From contig NZ_JADQDQ010000008.1 of NCBI RefSeq assembly GCF_015694725.1, positions 184,586 to 248,585 of the forward strand: a stretch of DNA of 64,000 bases, read 5' to 3'. The translations under genes were made by a program, and so were the position numbers. Shown here piece after piece: positions 16,120 through 25,256 of this stretch. Under the pieces are notes generated by a model that worked only from the letters and a program-made list of their open reading frames with translations, was not told the DNA's origin and ran no database searches. The first letter of the stretch is position 1. Each line of letters starts with the position of its first letter. This DNA is from Hymenobacter jeongseonensis (GTDB lineage Bacteria; Bacteroidota; Bacteroidia; Cytophagales; Hymenobacteraceae).

Positions 16120-16464
16120 TTACTTCGCTTTATCCACGATGCCTTTGAAGGCAGCGGGGTGATTTAAGGCCAAATCAGCCAGAACTTTGCGGTTGAGTTC
16201 GATGCCAGCTTTTTTCAAGCCGCCCATCAACTGCGAATACGACAACCCGTGCTCACGAGCACCGGCGTTGATACGCTGAATCCAGAGGGCCCGGAATTCA
16301 CGCTTCTTTACTTTACGGTCGCGGTAAGCGTACAAGAGGCCTTTTTCAACGGCGTTCTTGGCTACGGTCCACACGTTTTTGCGACGGCCGTAGTAGCCTT
16401 TCGCCAAACGCATGATTTTCTTACGGCGGTGGCGCGAGGCCACGTGGTTGACACTTCTTGGCAT
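16120..16464 (-). CDS. rplT: 50S ribosomal protein L20
   Basis: A 114-residue protein needed early in assembly of the large ribosomal subunit. It begins MPRSVNHVASRHRRKKIMRLAKGYYGRRKNV, a basic extension that threads into 23S rRNA, followed by the globular KREFRALWIQRINAGAREHGLSYSQLMGGLKKAGIELNRKVLADLA. Length and sequence are normal for the family. It is last in the thrS-infC-rpmI-rplT operon and ends at a clear terminator. In several bacteria L20 represses rpmI-rplT translation by binding its own mRNA. Confidence 0.97.
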   Translation of the reverse strand: MPRSVNHVASRHRRKKIMRLAKGYYGRRKNVWTVAKNAVEKGLLYAYRDRKVKKREFRALWIQRINAGAREHGLSYSQLMGGLKKAGIELNRKVLADLALNHPAAFKGIVDKAK

Positions 16465-16600
16465 AACCTAGAGAGTTTTTGGCAGCCGGCGACGGGTTAT
16501 TGTCTTAAGGCCGGAAGCCTGGTGAAATTTAAATAATGAGGTGACGTACTGTTCAAGCCCGAGGCAAAAAAAATTATGCCCAGACCAGAAACAAGTAAAA

Positions 16601-16795
16601 TCAGATGTTCAACATCTGGCGCACACGGTTCATGTCGGCGCTGCTCACGAGGCCGGTATGGGTCAGACCGCGCTTCTGCTTGGTCGTCTTCTTCGTGAGG
16701 ATGTGTGATTTGAAGGCGTGCTTCCGCTTCACCTTGCCCGTTCCGGTGAGCGCAAAGCGCTTCTTAGCACCGGATTTCGTCTTTACTTTCGGCAT
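16601..16795 (-). CDS. rpmI: 50S ribosomal protein L35
   Basis: A 64-residue basic protein of the large subunit, beginning MPKVKTKSGAKKRFALTGTGKVKRKHAFKSHIL, the family signature, and ending with DMNRVRQMLNI. It lies 136 bp upstream of rplT and 85 bp downstream of infC, all on the minus strand, in the conserved infC-rpmI-rplT order. Confidence 0.97.
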   Translation of the reverse strand: MPKVKTKSGAKKRFALTGTGKVKRKHAFKSHILTKKTTKQKRGLTHTGLVSSADMNRVRQMLNI

Positions 16796-16880
16796 TGTAG
16801 TAAGTGTTGGAGGGTTGGTTGTTGATTGTTGATTGCTGACCGACCAAGGGTCGGGAAGCCATCTTCAACCGGGTAAAAAT

Positions 16881-17567
16881 CTATTCGGCGGCATCGGCAG
16901 AAGCCGGAGCCGTTTCGGAGGTTTGTTCGGCAGTTTCAGCTTTGGGCTCGGCTGGCTTAGGCGCTTTCTTCTCGGCTTTGTCCGGAGTAGCAGCGGGTTT
17001 GGCGGCAGGTTTAACTACGGCAGCTGCTTTCGGAGCCAGGTAGAGGAACATGCGCTTGCCTTCCAGCTTGGGCAGTTGCTCGACTTTGGCGAGGTCTTCG
17101 AGGGCCTGCGCAAACTTGAGCAACAGGATTTCGCCCCGCTCTTTGAAAACAATGCTACGGCCCACAAAATGCACGTAGCTCTTGATTTTGGCACCTTCTC
17201 GCAGAAACTCCTGGGCGTGCTTCACCTTAAAGGCGAAGTCATGCTCGTCGGTATTGGGGCCGAAACGAATTTCCTTGAGCACGACCTTGGTCTGCTTAGC
17301 CTTCAGCTCGCGGGTTTTCTTCTTCTGCTCGTACTTGAATTTCGAGTAGTCGATGACGCGGCAAACGGGCGGCGTGGCCGTGGGCGAAATCTCAACGAGG
17401 TCGAGGTTCTGGTCCTGGGCCATTTTGCGGGCTTGGTCGGTTGGATAAACGCCTTGTTCGACGTTATCACCGACCAGACGCACTTCGCGGGCCAGGATTT
17501 TTTGGTTGATTTTGAACGGCTCTTCCACCTGCTGGCGGGGCACGTACCGACGGTTCGGGGCTGCTAT
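16881..17567 (-). CDS. infC: Translation initiation factor IF-3
   Basis: IF-3 keeps 30S subunits free and proofreads start-codon and initiator-tRNA choice. The N-domain (EPFKINQKILAREVRLVGDN, residues about 17-36), linker (DYSKFKYEQKKKTRELKAKQ) and C-domain (KEIRFGPNTDEHDFAFKVKHAQEFLREGAKIKSYVHFVGR type) are all present. About 50 residues of Ala/Pro/Lys/Glu-rich tail (PAAKPAATPDKAEKKAPKPA and on) follow the usual end. There is no ATG: the frame is closed upstream by TAG and the only plausible starts are ATA at 17567 and GTG at 17543. ATA is preferred because it lies 8 nt after a perfect AGGAGGAGG and adds the Bacteroidota-type N-terminus xAAPNRRYVPR. In E. coli infC begins with AUU, which IF-3 itself discriminates against, so autoregulation is likely. 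The protein is 228 residues from ATA. Confidence 0.93.
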   Translation of the reverse strand: MAAPNRRYVPRQQVEEPFKINQKILAREVRLVGDNVEQGVYPTDQARKMAQDQNLDLVEISPTATPPVCRVIDYSKFKYEQKKKTRELKAKQTKVVLKEIRFGPNTDEHDFAFKVKHAQEFLREGAKIKSYVHFVGRSIVFKERGEILLLKFAQALEDLAKVEQLPKLEGKRMFLYLAPKAAAVVKPAAKPAATPDKAEKKAPKPAEPKAETAEQTSETAPASADAAE

Positions 17568-17584
17568 GGTTTGGTCCTCCTCCT
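17565..17584 (-). promoter_or_regulatory. Strong Shine-Dalgarno with ATA start codon of infC
   Basis: On the minus strand AGGAGGAGG (17584-17576) is followed by an 8-nt spacer and ATA (17567-17565). Shine-Dalgarno sequences are rare in this phylum and are not seen at neighbouring genes in this window, so this one probably compensates for the non-canonical start and helps set IF-3 autocontrol. Confidence 0.75.
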
Positions 17585-17774
17585 AAAAAGTGGCGGGAAA
17601 TGAGATTCTGGGCGATTCCGGCCGGGTAGGGCCTGGCAATCAGGGGGCAAATATCGGTATTTATGTTGGTAAAGGCAAATCCCTCTTGCAATGAGTACAG
17701 AAAAGCCTGAAAGGATGCTGTAAATGGAAGCCATTCTCGGTCTCCGTTCACAGCAGCATCTTCCCCAGCACCTA

Positions 17775-19709
17775 CTAATAAGCTTCTACAATCTGGCTTT
17801 GCACGCTTTGCACGAAGGCATCCAGGGGCATGGAACCCAAGTCGCCTTCGCCGTGCTTGCGCACCGAAATGATGTTGTCCTGAGCCTCTTTCTCCCCCAC
17901 AACCAGCAGGTAAGGAATTTTGCTCATTTCAGCATCACGGATTTTGCGGCCAATCCGCTCATCGCGGGCGTCCACGGTACCGCGTAGCTCGTGCTGTTCC
18001 AACTGGGCCTTCACCTCATGGGCATAGTCAATGTATTTATCCGAGATGGGCAACACAATGAACTGCTCCGGGGTGAGCCACAGTGGAAAATTGCCGCCGC
18101 AATGCTCGATAAGCACCGCCACAAAACGCTCCAACGAGCCAAACGGCGCCCGGTGAATCATGACGGGGCGCTGGCGTGAATTGTCCGACGCAACATACTC
18201 AAGGTCAAACCGCTCGGGCAGATTGTAATCAACCTGAATGGTCCCCAACTGCCAGCGCCGGCCAATGGCGTCGCGCACCATAAAATCCAGCTTGGGGCCG
18301 TAGAAGGCAGCTTCGCCTAGCACCGTCACCGTATTCAGTCCTTTTTCGGCCGCGGCCTCCTGAATGGCCGTTTCGGCGCGCTCCCAGTTCTCATCCGAGC
18401 CAATGTACTTGGTTTTGTTGTTGGGGTCGCGCAGGGAAATCTGGGCCGTGAAGTCGGGAAAATCCAAGGCTTTCAACACGTAGAGGACGATGTCAATCAC
18501 CTTCTTGAACTCGTCCTTCACCTGGTCGGGCCGGCAGAAGATGTGGGCATCGTCTTGGGTGAAGCCCCGCACCCGCGTCAGGCCGTGCAACTCGCCTGAC
18601 TGCTCGTAGCGGTACACCGTACCAAACTCGGCCAAACGCACGGGCAGGTCACGGTAGCTGCGCGGCTCGGTTTTATAGATTTCGCAGTGATGCGGGCAGT
18701 TCATCGGCTTGAGGAAGAATTCCTCACCGGGATTGGGCGTTTTGATGGGCTGAAACGAATCGGCGCCGTATTTCTCGTAGTGGCCGCTGGTCACGTACAG
18801 TTCCTTGGACCCGATGTGGGGCGTGACCACGGGCTGGTAGCCGGATTTAACCTGGGCTTTGCGCAGAAACTGCTCAAGTCGCTCCCGCAGGGCAGTGCCT
18901 TTGGGCAGCCACAACGGCAGCCCCGCTCCTACTTTTTCCGAGAAAGCGAACAGCTTGAGCTCTTTGCCCAACTTGCGGTGGTCGCGGCGTTTGGCTTCTT
19001 CCAGGCGCTCGAGGTACTCGGCTAGGTCCTTGGCTTTCTGGAAAGTGATGCCGTAAAGGCGCGTCAGCTGCTTATTTTTCTCATCGCCGCGCCAATAGGC
19101 GCCCGCCACGTTCATCAGCTTAGCAGCTTTGATGGTGCTAGTGTCGGGAATGTGCGGGCCGCGGCAGAGGTCGGTGAAGCCCCCCTGCGTGTAGAAAGTG
19201 ATTTGGCCGTCTTCCAGGTTTTCAAGAAGCTCCAGCTTATACGGGTCCTGCTTTTCTTGGAAATAAGCAATGGCGTCGGCTTTGGAGATTTCCTGACGGA
19301 TGTACCGGCTTTTTTGCTTGGCCAGCTCCAACATTTTCTTCTCAATTTCGGGGAAGTCTTCGCTGGAAATGCTGCGCCCTTCGCCCAAGTCTACGTCGTA
19401 ATAGAAGCCGTTTTCCACAGCAGGACCAATGGCCAACTTCACGCCGGGGTAAAGAATTTCCAGCGCTTCGGCCATCAGGTGGGCCGAGGAGTGCCAGTAG
19501 GTCGCTTTGCCGGCCTCATCGTTCCAGGTCAGAATTTCGACGGTAGCGTCCTCAGTAATGGGGCGGTGAAGGTCGCGAACTTCGCCGTTGACGCGCACGG
19601 CCAAGGCATTGCGGGCCAAGCCTTCGCTGATGCTGTTGGCCAGGGCATGGCCGGTCGAGCCGGACTCGACCTGGCGAACCGAACCGTCGGGGAGGGTTAT
19701 GTTGAGCAT
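17775..19709 (-). CDS. thrS: Threonyl-tRNA synthetase
   Basis: A 644-residue class II synthetase that charges tRNA-Thr. Domains in order are TGS (about 1-60, MLNITLPDGSVRQVESGSTG), the editing domain with YWHSSAHLMAEAL near 71-83 and later GGFTDLCRGPHI, the catalytic core with motif 2 TVYRYEQSGELHGLTRVRGFTQDDAHIFC and motif 3 HRAPFGSLERFVAVLIEH, and the anticodon-binding domain from about 545 to the end. Zinc ligands include the Cys of KPMNCPHH. The ATG at 19709 starts at the TGS domain. It heads the thrS-infC-rpmI-rplT operon; a 207-bp gap separates it from infC, with no recognisable attenuator. Confidence 0.97.
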   Translation of the reverse strand: MLNITLPDGSVRQVESGSTGHALANSISEGLARNALAVRVNGEVRDLHRPITEDATVEILTWNDEAGKATYWHSSAHLMAEALEILYPGVKLAIGPAVENGFYYDVDLGEGRSISSEDFPEIEKKMLELAKQKSRYIRQEISKADAIAYFQEKQDPYKLELLENLEDGQITFYTQGGFTDLCRGPHIPDTSTIKAAKLMNVAGAYWRGDEKNKQLTRLYGITFQKAKDLAEYLERLEEAKRRDHRKLGKELKLFAFSEKVGAGLPLWLPKGTALRERLEQFLRKAQVKSGYQPVVTPHIGSKELYVTSGHYEKYGADSFQPIKTPNPGEEFFLKPMNCPHHCEIYKTEPRSYRDLPVRLAEFGTVYRYEQSGELHGLTRVRGFTQDDAHIFCRPDQVKDEFKKVIDIVLYVLKALDFPDFTAQISLRDPNNKTKYIGSDENWERAETAIQEAAAEKGLNTVTVLGEAAFYGPKLDFMVRDAIGRRWQLGTIQVDYNLPERFDLEYVASDNSRQRPVMIHRAPFGSLERFVAVLIEHCGGNFPLWLTPEQFIVLPISDKYIDYAHEVKAQLEQHELRGTVDARDERIGRKIRDAEMSKIPYLLVVGEKEAQDNIISVRKHGEGDLGSMPLDAFVQSVQSQIVEAY

Positions 19710-19844
19710 AGAAATGTTGTAAAAGGGGCCCAATGGGCAAAGCAAGGCGCAAGTTACACCTTGCCCGATGAGGAATTAAGAATTGAGAATGCGAAATTGG
19801 GCATTTTCTTATTCATCAATTCCCTGGCTGGTTTCATCGCCTTC

Positions 19845-21002
19845 TCACTCGGCGGTGGGCCTGAGGGAAGGCAAGGGGCTAATGGGCGCCGGCCGGACGA
19901 TGCCGGCCGGGCGGCGGTAATAGTACCGGGGCGAGGTGCGCAGGCTATCGGGCAGTGTGGCCTGCACCCGCTCGTTGGTTTTCCAAACTTTGAAAGTCCA
20001 ATGCGCGTTGCCAGGGTTTTCCGCCACCAGCCGACGAAACTGCGCTAATGCCTCGGGCAGCCGGTTTTGGACTTCCAAGGCTTCGGCCAACAGGGCCCGG
20101 GCCTGAGGCAAGCGGGGGTTGCGGCGCAACGCCCGCTTCAGGTGCTCGACCACGGCGGCGGGTCGGCGTTCGCGGGCAGCAGCCAAGCCCAGCCGGTAAT
20201 CGGCCCGGTATACGGTGGTATCAAGGGCAAGGGCCCGGCGGTAGTACCACAGGGCACTGTCGGGACGGCCCCGCAACTCAAGCTGACGGCCGTAGTCGTA
20301 GTGCAAAAGTCCAGACGTAGTGTCCAGCTTCATGCCGAGGGCGGCGTAGCGGGCGGCATCGGTCGGTACACGCCAGGCATTCAGGAGAAAGGCTAGCTGG
20401 TGCAGAATTTCGGGTTGCCGGGGGGCACGGGCGAGCGCATCCTGCAAGTACTGCACGGCCGTGGAGGTATCGGCCGTAGCGGCGTAAGCTAGCCCCTTAT
20501 AGAACAGCGCGGCGGGCTGGTCCGGGTCCAGGCGCAGGGTACGGTCGAGGTTATCAAGTGCCGCGCCGTAGTCACGTGCTGCCAGATGGGTTTCCCCAAC
20601 AAACAAGGGCAATTCAGGCCCCGTAAACCCGTATTTGGCCGCCAGGCGCGCTGCTGCCAGTGCTTCTGGCAATCGGCCCAGCGTTCGCAAAGCGCGGGCC
20701 TGCACGTAATAAATGGTACCATCAGCGTCATCGATTTCCAAGGCGGCAGTAACGTCACTGAGCGCGGCGCGGGGGTCGCCTGCGGCTAGCCGCAGGGTCG
20801 CGCGCCGCACCCACAGCGCCGCATTGCGCGGTTCCTGGGCAATGGCGCCGTTGAGCTCATCGGCTTGCACCCGCGGCCCACTTTGCACCGTTGCGAGGTT
20901 TACCATGGTGTCGGGGCGCTCTGCGGGTTGCGTCGAGCAATTGGGAAACGCCAGCACGACCAATGAACTCCAACCAAGCCTTAATAACCGCTGATAATTC
21001 AT
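19845..21002 (-). CDS. TPR-repeat protein, probably exported lipoprotein
   Basis: A 385-residue protein. The N-terminus has a basic start, a hydrophobic stretch and a cysteine (SSLVVLAFPNCSTQPAERPD), resembling a lipoprotein signal with a weak lipobox. The rest is a run of TPR-like helical hairpins, for example AALWVRRATLRLAAGDPRAALSDVTAALEID, AALFYKGLAYAATADTSTAVQYLQDALARAP and PQARALLAEALEVQNRLPEALAQFRRLVAENP. TPR arrays hold protein partners together; in this phylum such envelope proteins often support outer-membrane machines. No specific family is recognised. The ATG at 21002 places the signal sequence at the start. A second TPR gene lies just upstream on the same strand and the two may form an operon (147 bp apart). 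Confidence 0.7.
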   Translation of the reverse strand: MNYQRLLRLGWSSLVVLAFPNCSTQPAERPDTMVNLATVQSGPRVQADELNGAIAQEPRNAALWVRRATLRLAAGDPRAALSDVTAALEIDDADGTIYYVQARALRTLGRLPEALAAARLAAKYGFTGPELPLFVGETHLAARDYGAALDNLDRTLRLDPDQPAALFYKGLAYAATADTSTAVQYLQDALARAPRQPEILHQLAFLLNAWRVPTDAARYAALGMKLDTTSGLLHYDYGRQLELRGRPDSALWYYRRALALDTTVYRADYRLGLAAARERRPAAVVEHLKRALRRNPRLPQARALLAEALEVQNRLPEALAQFRRLVAENPGNAHWTFKVWKTNERVQATLPDSLRTSPRYYYRRPAGIVRPAPISPLPSLRPTAE

Positions 21003-21149
21003 GATTCTGGGATGCCCCACAAGCTATTACAGAGAAAAAACGGCCCCGAATCCAATCCAAATAGGCGCTTTCCTGAACGAAGATAAAACGAAGCAACGTC
21101 CACACTAGCCAATGTGCATCCAAGGAGAACCGAAGCCAAGCCACTACTA

Positions 21150-22124
21150 CTATTTACTGACTGAAGAATTTACTGGGACTTTGTCAGGGTCAGCATTCTT
21201 CCTCTCCAATGATGTTAACCGCTTTTGTCGTTGGGCATCGGCGCGTAAAAGTGGGGGCAGCATCTGGCGGCAAAGCCTGCTAATCACCAGGTCTTCGCTG
21301 GTGATGGGGCTTATTTTTTCCGCATCCCGCAGCGTCTGGATGGCGAGGCGGCGGCGGCCCTGGTATTGATACATCCGCGCCAGGTCATAACAGAACTGCA
21401 AATTGGTTGGTGCCAGGCTACGCGCTTTCTCCAGCGCTTCCATGGCCTTGCGGCTGTCGCCGCCCGACGGCACACCGCCCAGTACCAAGTTGCTGTACAC
21501 GCGCTCGAGCAAGTTGTAATGGGCCACGCGGTACTGCCAACGCCCCAGCAACTGCCAGGCCTGCGGCAAATCAGGCCGATTTTGAGTGGCCAAGTACACG
21601 TGCGAGCGCAAGTCGTCGAAGGCCTTAAGCCGCGCCCCCGCCTTATAAAGAGTGGCTTGGTTGAACAAAGCCAACGCCACGGCAAAATTACTTTCGCCTC
21701 CTTCGGGTCGGAGCAGCAAGGCGCGGTCCCCGTACTGGCGCCCCGCGTCGAAATAAGCCGCCTTGCGGGTTTCGTCGGAGTACCGAGCGCCAATTTTCAC
21801 ACTCAGTACAGCGGCCTGCCACAAGGCCAGGTAGTGAGTAGGATTGGTTTTGAGTACCTCCTGGTAAACCGCCAGGGCTTCGGAATCCTTGAATTGGTTC
21901 ACTAAGGTACTCGCCTGCACCAGCTTCTGAAGAACGGCAGGCGGGTCGGCAGTTAAGGCCGCGGCTACGGGCGGCCGGGCAGTGGCTGGCTTCCGCGTCC
22001 GGTTTCGAAACTGGGCCGCGGCGGGCAGTGGCGCCATGGTACCGCACAGAAATGCCAGCGTTAGCCATCGCACCCAGGTGCAGGCAGGCAACACGCACAG
22101 CCGTAACCACAACAACGACGACAT
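21150..22124 (-). CDS. Exported TPR-repeat protein
   Basis: A 324-residue protein with an N-terminal signal sequence (hydrophobic LTLAFLCGTMAPLPAAAQF) followed by a Thr/Pro/Ala linker and several TPR-like units: STLVNQFKDSEALAVYQEVLKTNPTHYLALWQAAVLSVKIG, then YGDRALLLRPEGGESNFAVALALFNQA and TNLQFCYDLARMYQYQGRRRLAIQTLRDAE. Proteins of this make-up are common in Bacteroidota envelopes and usually act as scaffolds; the partner cannot be inferred. It lies between parC and the other TPR gene on the minus strand. Confidence 0.68.
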   Translation of the reverse strand: MSSLLWLRLCVLPACTWVRWLTLAFLCGTMAPLPAAAQFRNRTRKPATARPPVAAALTADPPAVLQKLVQASTLVNQFKDSEALAVYQEVLKTNPTHYLALWQAAVLSVKIGARYSDETRKAAYFDAGRQYGDRALLLRPEGGESNFAVALALFNQATLYKAGARLKAFDDLRSHVYLATQNRPDLPQAWQLLGRWQYRVAHYNLLERVYSNLVLGGVPSGGDSRKAMEALEKARSLAPTNLQFCYDLARMYQYQGRRRLAIQTLRDAEKISPITSEDLVISRLCRQMLPPLLRADAQRQKRLTSLERKNADPDKVPVNSSVSK

Positions 22125-22265
22125 AAAGCAAATAAATGGGCTCGGCTAGTCCCGCTTGTGCCCAAGGGCAAGAAAACGGGGTTAGCGTTGCAAAGCGCGC
22201 TTCTGCTAGGCGAAACAGAAGCGCGGATTATCAAGTTTCAACGCCAATTTGAATCGCAGCCCGCC

Positions 22266-25256
22266 CTAGAACAAGCCGAGCTGTGCTTTGGGCCGCTTAA
22301 GCAATTCGCGGGCCTGAGCCACTTCTTCGGCGGTGACGTCAACGGCTCCGTTCGTTTCCGTGCGCTCCGTGGTGGCCGCACCTGCCCCGCCCTCGCTGGG
22401 CTTGGCTAGTGCGGCAACCACCCGCTTCTTGGATACTTCGCGGCGTTGCGGCTCCGGGCCTTCGTCGGTGAGGAGGGCCAAGGCGTGCAGCTTGAAGTAG
22501 TTGAGTTTGTTGCCCATTGCCTTCCAGCCCTTCACGTCGATGAATTCGTGCAGGCTGATTTTCTCCGTTTCCTTCTCCGCCTTTTTGTCTTTTTGCACTT
22601 TCACCTCCATCATCGGCTCCGGGTTAGCCGTGACGGCCAGCATTTTAGAGCCCTTTGATTCGGAAATAAAAGTAAACCGCTTGGCCAACGTCGTGGTCTC
22701 AATGCGGAAGCGTTTCACGTAGTGGATTTTGGTATCGCCATCAACGTACACCGCCGAAAGCACCGTTTCGGGCTCGTATTTGCGCAGCAGCACAATGTTA
22801 GGAACGTCGTAATGGTTGGCCGGGTCGGGCGTGGTCAGCTCGTAGCTGCCGTCCTTGAAAACAACCAGCACGTGGTTTTCGGTATCGAAGGTGCCCAGGT
22901 ACCGGCCGTGGCCGGCCGTATTGAGGCGGCCCACTACGCTGTCGAAGAAGATTTCGCGGCCGCCCAGGGTGGAATCGCCAAGGGTTTTCTGCGTAATCTT
23001 CTTGATTGGCTGCTTGGTCACGATGTTGCCCATCGAACCTTTTCCCTTGATGCCCAGCTCCGCAAAATCGAAATCAAACTGCTTGACCCGCGCCGGGGCC
23101 TTGTCCGACAACTGAATGCTGACGATTTCGGACTCTGAGTTGGGATTGGCGGTCAGGTACAGGGTTTTGGTGCCTTTCGTGCCCTTGGTCAGGTCGTACG
23201 TTTTGTCGCGCGTGATACCCGAAACCAGGAAGCGTTTCGCGAAGGAAATGCCCGAAGCCCCGTCCAAATACACCATGTTGTACACCAGCCGGTCGTCGTT
23301 CTTATTGTAAACGCCGACGTGAAGAATATCGCGGCCCACAAAGGTTTTCTCAGCGATTTTGGTCACCGTAAACGTGCCGTCGCGCTTGATGGCAATGATG
23401 TCGTCGAGGTCGGAACAATCGCACACAAACTCGTCCTTTTTGAGGCCAAAACCCACAAAGCCATCTGCCCGGTTCACGTAGAGCTTTTGGTTGGCAATGG
23501 CCACCTTTTGCGCCGTCACCACGTCGAAGGTGCGCAGCTGCGTTTTGCGCTCACGCCCCGCGCCGTACTTCTTCAGCAGGCCTTCGAAGTAATTGATGGC
23601 GTAACGGGTCAGATTGGCTAGGTGGTCGGCTACTTCAGCCAATTCTGCTTCCAGCCGCTGGATGTACTCATCGGCTTTGAAGCCGTCGAATTTCGAAATG
23701 CGTTTGATGCGAATTTCGGTCAGGCGGGTCAAGTCGTCTTCCAGTATGGGCCGCCGGAGCAGAATTCGCTGGTCGTCGGCCTTGGCCTTCTCCCCTTCTA
23801 TGCGCACAAATTTCTTGAGCCCTTTGTCAATCGTCTCCAGAATTTCGGCCCACGTTTCGCACTCTTCAATCTTGCGATAAATGCGGTTTTCGATGAAAAT
23901 CTTCTCCAGCGAGGCGTTGTGCCACTTTTCCCACAGCTCATCCTGCCTGATTTCCAACTCGCGCTCCAGCAGGCGCACCGTTGCTTTGGTGCTTTGCCGC
24001 AACACGTCTTCCACGCCCACAAAGCGGGGCTTGTCATCAATGATGACGCAGGTGTTGGGCGAGATGCTGATTTCACAATCGGTGAAGGCATACAGCGCGT
24101 CCATGGTCAGGTCAGGCGAAACGCCCGCAGGCAACTGCACCTGAATTTCCACGTTGGCCGCCGTGTTATCGACCACCTTTTTAATCTTGATTTTGTTGGC
24201 TTCCGAGGCTTTCACGATGCTTTCCATCAGCGCCGTAGTCGTGGAGCCGTACGGAATGTCGCGGATGATGAGCAGCGTTTTATCGACCTTCTCAATGGTG
24301 GCGCGCAGCCGGATTTTGGCACCGCGCATGCCCGAGTTGTAGTTGGTCACGTCGCACAGTCCGCCCGTCGAAAAGTCTGGAAACAGCTGCACTTCCCGGC
24401 CCCGCAGCACGTCGATGCTGGCCTTGCACAACTCCCGGAAGTTGTGAGGCATAATCTTGGTGCTCAAGCCCACGGCAATGCCCTCCACACCCTGCGCGAG
24501 CAGCAACGGGAATTTCACGGGCAGCGTGGTGGGCTCGCGCTTGCGGCCGTCGTAGCTAAGCTGCCACTCGGTGGTGTCGGGATTGAACACCACATCCAAG
24601 GCAAACTTGCTCAGCCGGGCTTCAATGTAGCGCGGCGCGGCGGCGCCGTCGCCGGTGCGCACGTCGCCCCAGTTGCCCTGGGTTTCAATTAGCAAATCTT
24701 TCTGGCCCAGGTTCACCATGGCGTCACCAATGCTGGCGTCGCCGTGCGGGTGGTATTGCATGGTTTGGCCGATGACGTTGGCCACCTTGTTGAAGCGACC
24801 GTCGTCCATCTCCTTCATGGCGTGCAGGATGCGCCGCTGCACGGGCTTCAGGCCATCTTCAATGGCGGGCACAGCGCGCTCCAGAATTACGTAGGAAGCA
24901 TAATCCAGAAACCAGTTCTGGTACATTCCTTTCACAGTAGCAACGTCGTGGATAGTCTCGCCGGGCGCAAACTTGGGCTCTTCCTCGGTCTCGGGTTCGG
25001 GCGCAATGTCGACGGCCATATGAACGGCGGGCGTTTCGCCAAACAAGCTATTCGCCTCAACAGGCGGAGTGAGCGCGCCACCGGCGGGATGCGCGAGTGC
25101 TTGCTCCGCCGCATCGTGGTCCGCAAAACTGGCGGGCTCTACCGCATCGGCCGCGGCGGCGGGCGAAAACGCCGTCAGGTCAAAGTCCAACGAATCGCCG
25201 GGCTGCAAGAAATTTTCGTCAGGAGATTCGGAAGCAGGAGTATCGAGAGTAGCCAC
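22266..25256 (-). CDS. parC: DNA topoisomerase IV subunit A
   Basis: A 996-residue type IIA topoisomerase subunit that cuts and rejoins DNA to unlink replicated chromosomes, acting as a heterotetramer with ParE. The catalytic tyrosine is Tyr210 in AAAPRYIEARLSKF; the winged-helix region MKEMDDGRFNKVANVIGQTMQYHPHGDASIGDAMV precedes it. The C-terminal half is the degenerate beta-propeller domain (TFVGRDILHVGVYNK, GRYLGTFDTENHVLVVFKDGSYEL). Bacteroidota annotate this longer form as DNA gyrase/topoisomerase IV subunit A. Residues 1-100 are an unusual acidic, Ala/Pro-rich extension; Met80 could be an alternative start. parE lies on the same strand upstream but is separated by a sensor kinase gene. 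Confidence 0.93.
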   Translation of the reverse strand: MATLDTPASESPDENFLQPGDSLDFDLTAFSPAAAADAVEPASFADHDAAEQALAHPAGGALTPPVEANSLFGETPAVHMAVDIAPEPETEEEPKFAPGETIHDVATVKGMYQNWFLDYASYVILERAVPAIEDGLKPVQRRILHAMKEMDDGRFNKVANVIGQTMQYHPHGDASIGDAMVNLGQKDLLIETQGNWGDVRTGDGAAAPRYIEARLSKFALDVVFNPDTTEWQLSYDGRKREPTTLPVKFPLLLAQGVEGIAVGLSTKIMPHNFRELCKASIDVLRGREVQLFPDFSTGGLCDVTNYNSGMRGAKIRLRATIEKVDKTLLIIRDIPYGSTTTALMESIVKASEANKIKIKKVVDNTAANVEIQVQLPAGVSPDLTMDALYAFTDCEISISPNTCVIIDDKPRFVGVEDVLRQSTKATVRLLERELEIRQDELWEKWHNASLEKIFIENRIYRKIEECETWAEILETIDKGLKKFVRIEGEKAKADDQRILLRRPILEDDLTRLTEIRIKRISKFDGFKADEYIQRLEAELAEVADHLANLTRYAINYFEGLLKKYGAGRERKTQLRTFDVVTAQKVAIANQKLYVNRADGFVGFGLKKDEFVCDCSDLDDIIAIKRDGTFTVTKIAEKTFVGRDILHVGVYNKNDDRLVYNMVYLDGASGISFAKRFLVSGITRDKTYDLTKGTKGTKTLYLTANPNSESEIVSIQLSDKAPARVKQFDFDFAELGIKGKGSMGNIVTKQPIKKITQKTLGDSTLGGREIFFDSVVGRLNTAGHGRYLGTFDTENHVLVVFKDGSYELTTPDPANHYDVPNIVLLRKYEPETVLSAVYVDGDTKIHYVKRFRIETTTLAKRFTFISESKGSKMLAVTANPEPMMEVKVQKDKKAEKETEKISLHEFIDVKGWKAMGNKLNYFKLHALALLTDEGPEPQRREVSKKRVVAALAKPSEGGAGAATTERTETNGAVDVTAEEVAQARELLKRPKAQLGLF

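Noticed and set aside
17541..17543. GTG as the infC start
   Set aside because: It has no Shine-Dalgarno at proper spacing, whereas ATA 24 bp upstream has a perfect one and extends the protein into a family-like N-terminus.
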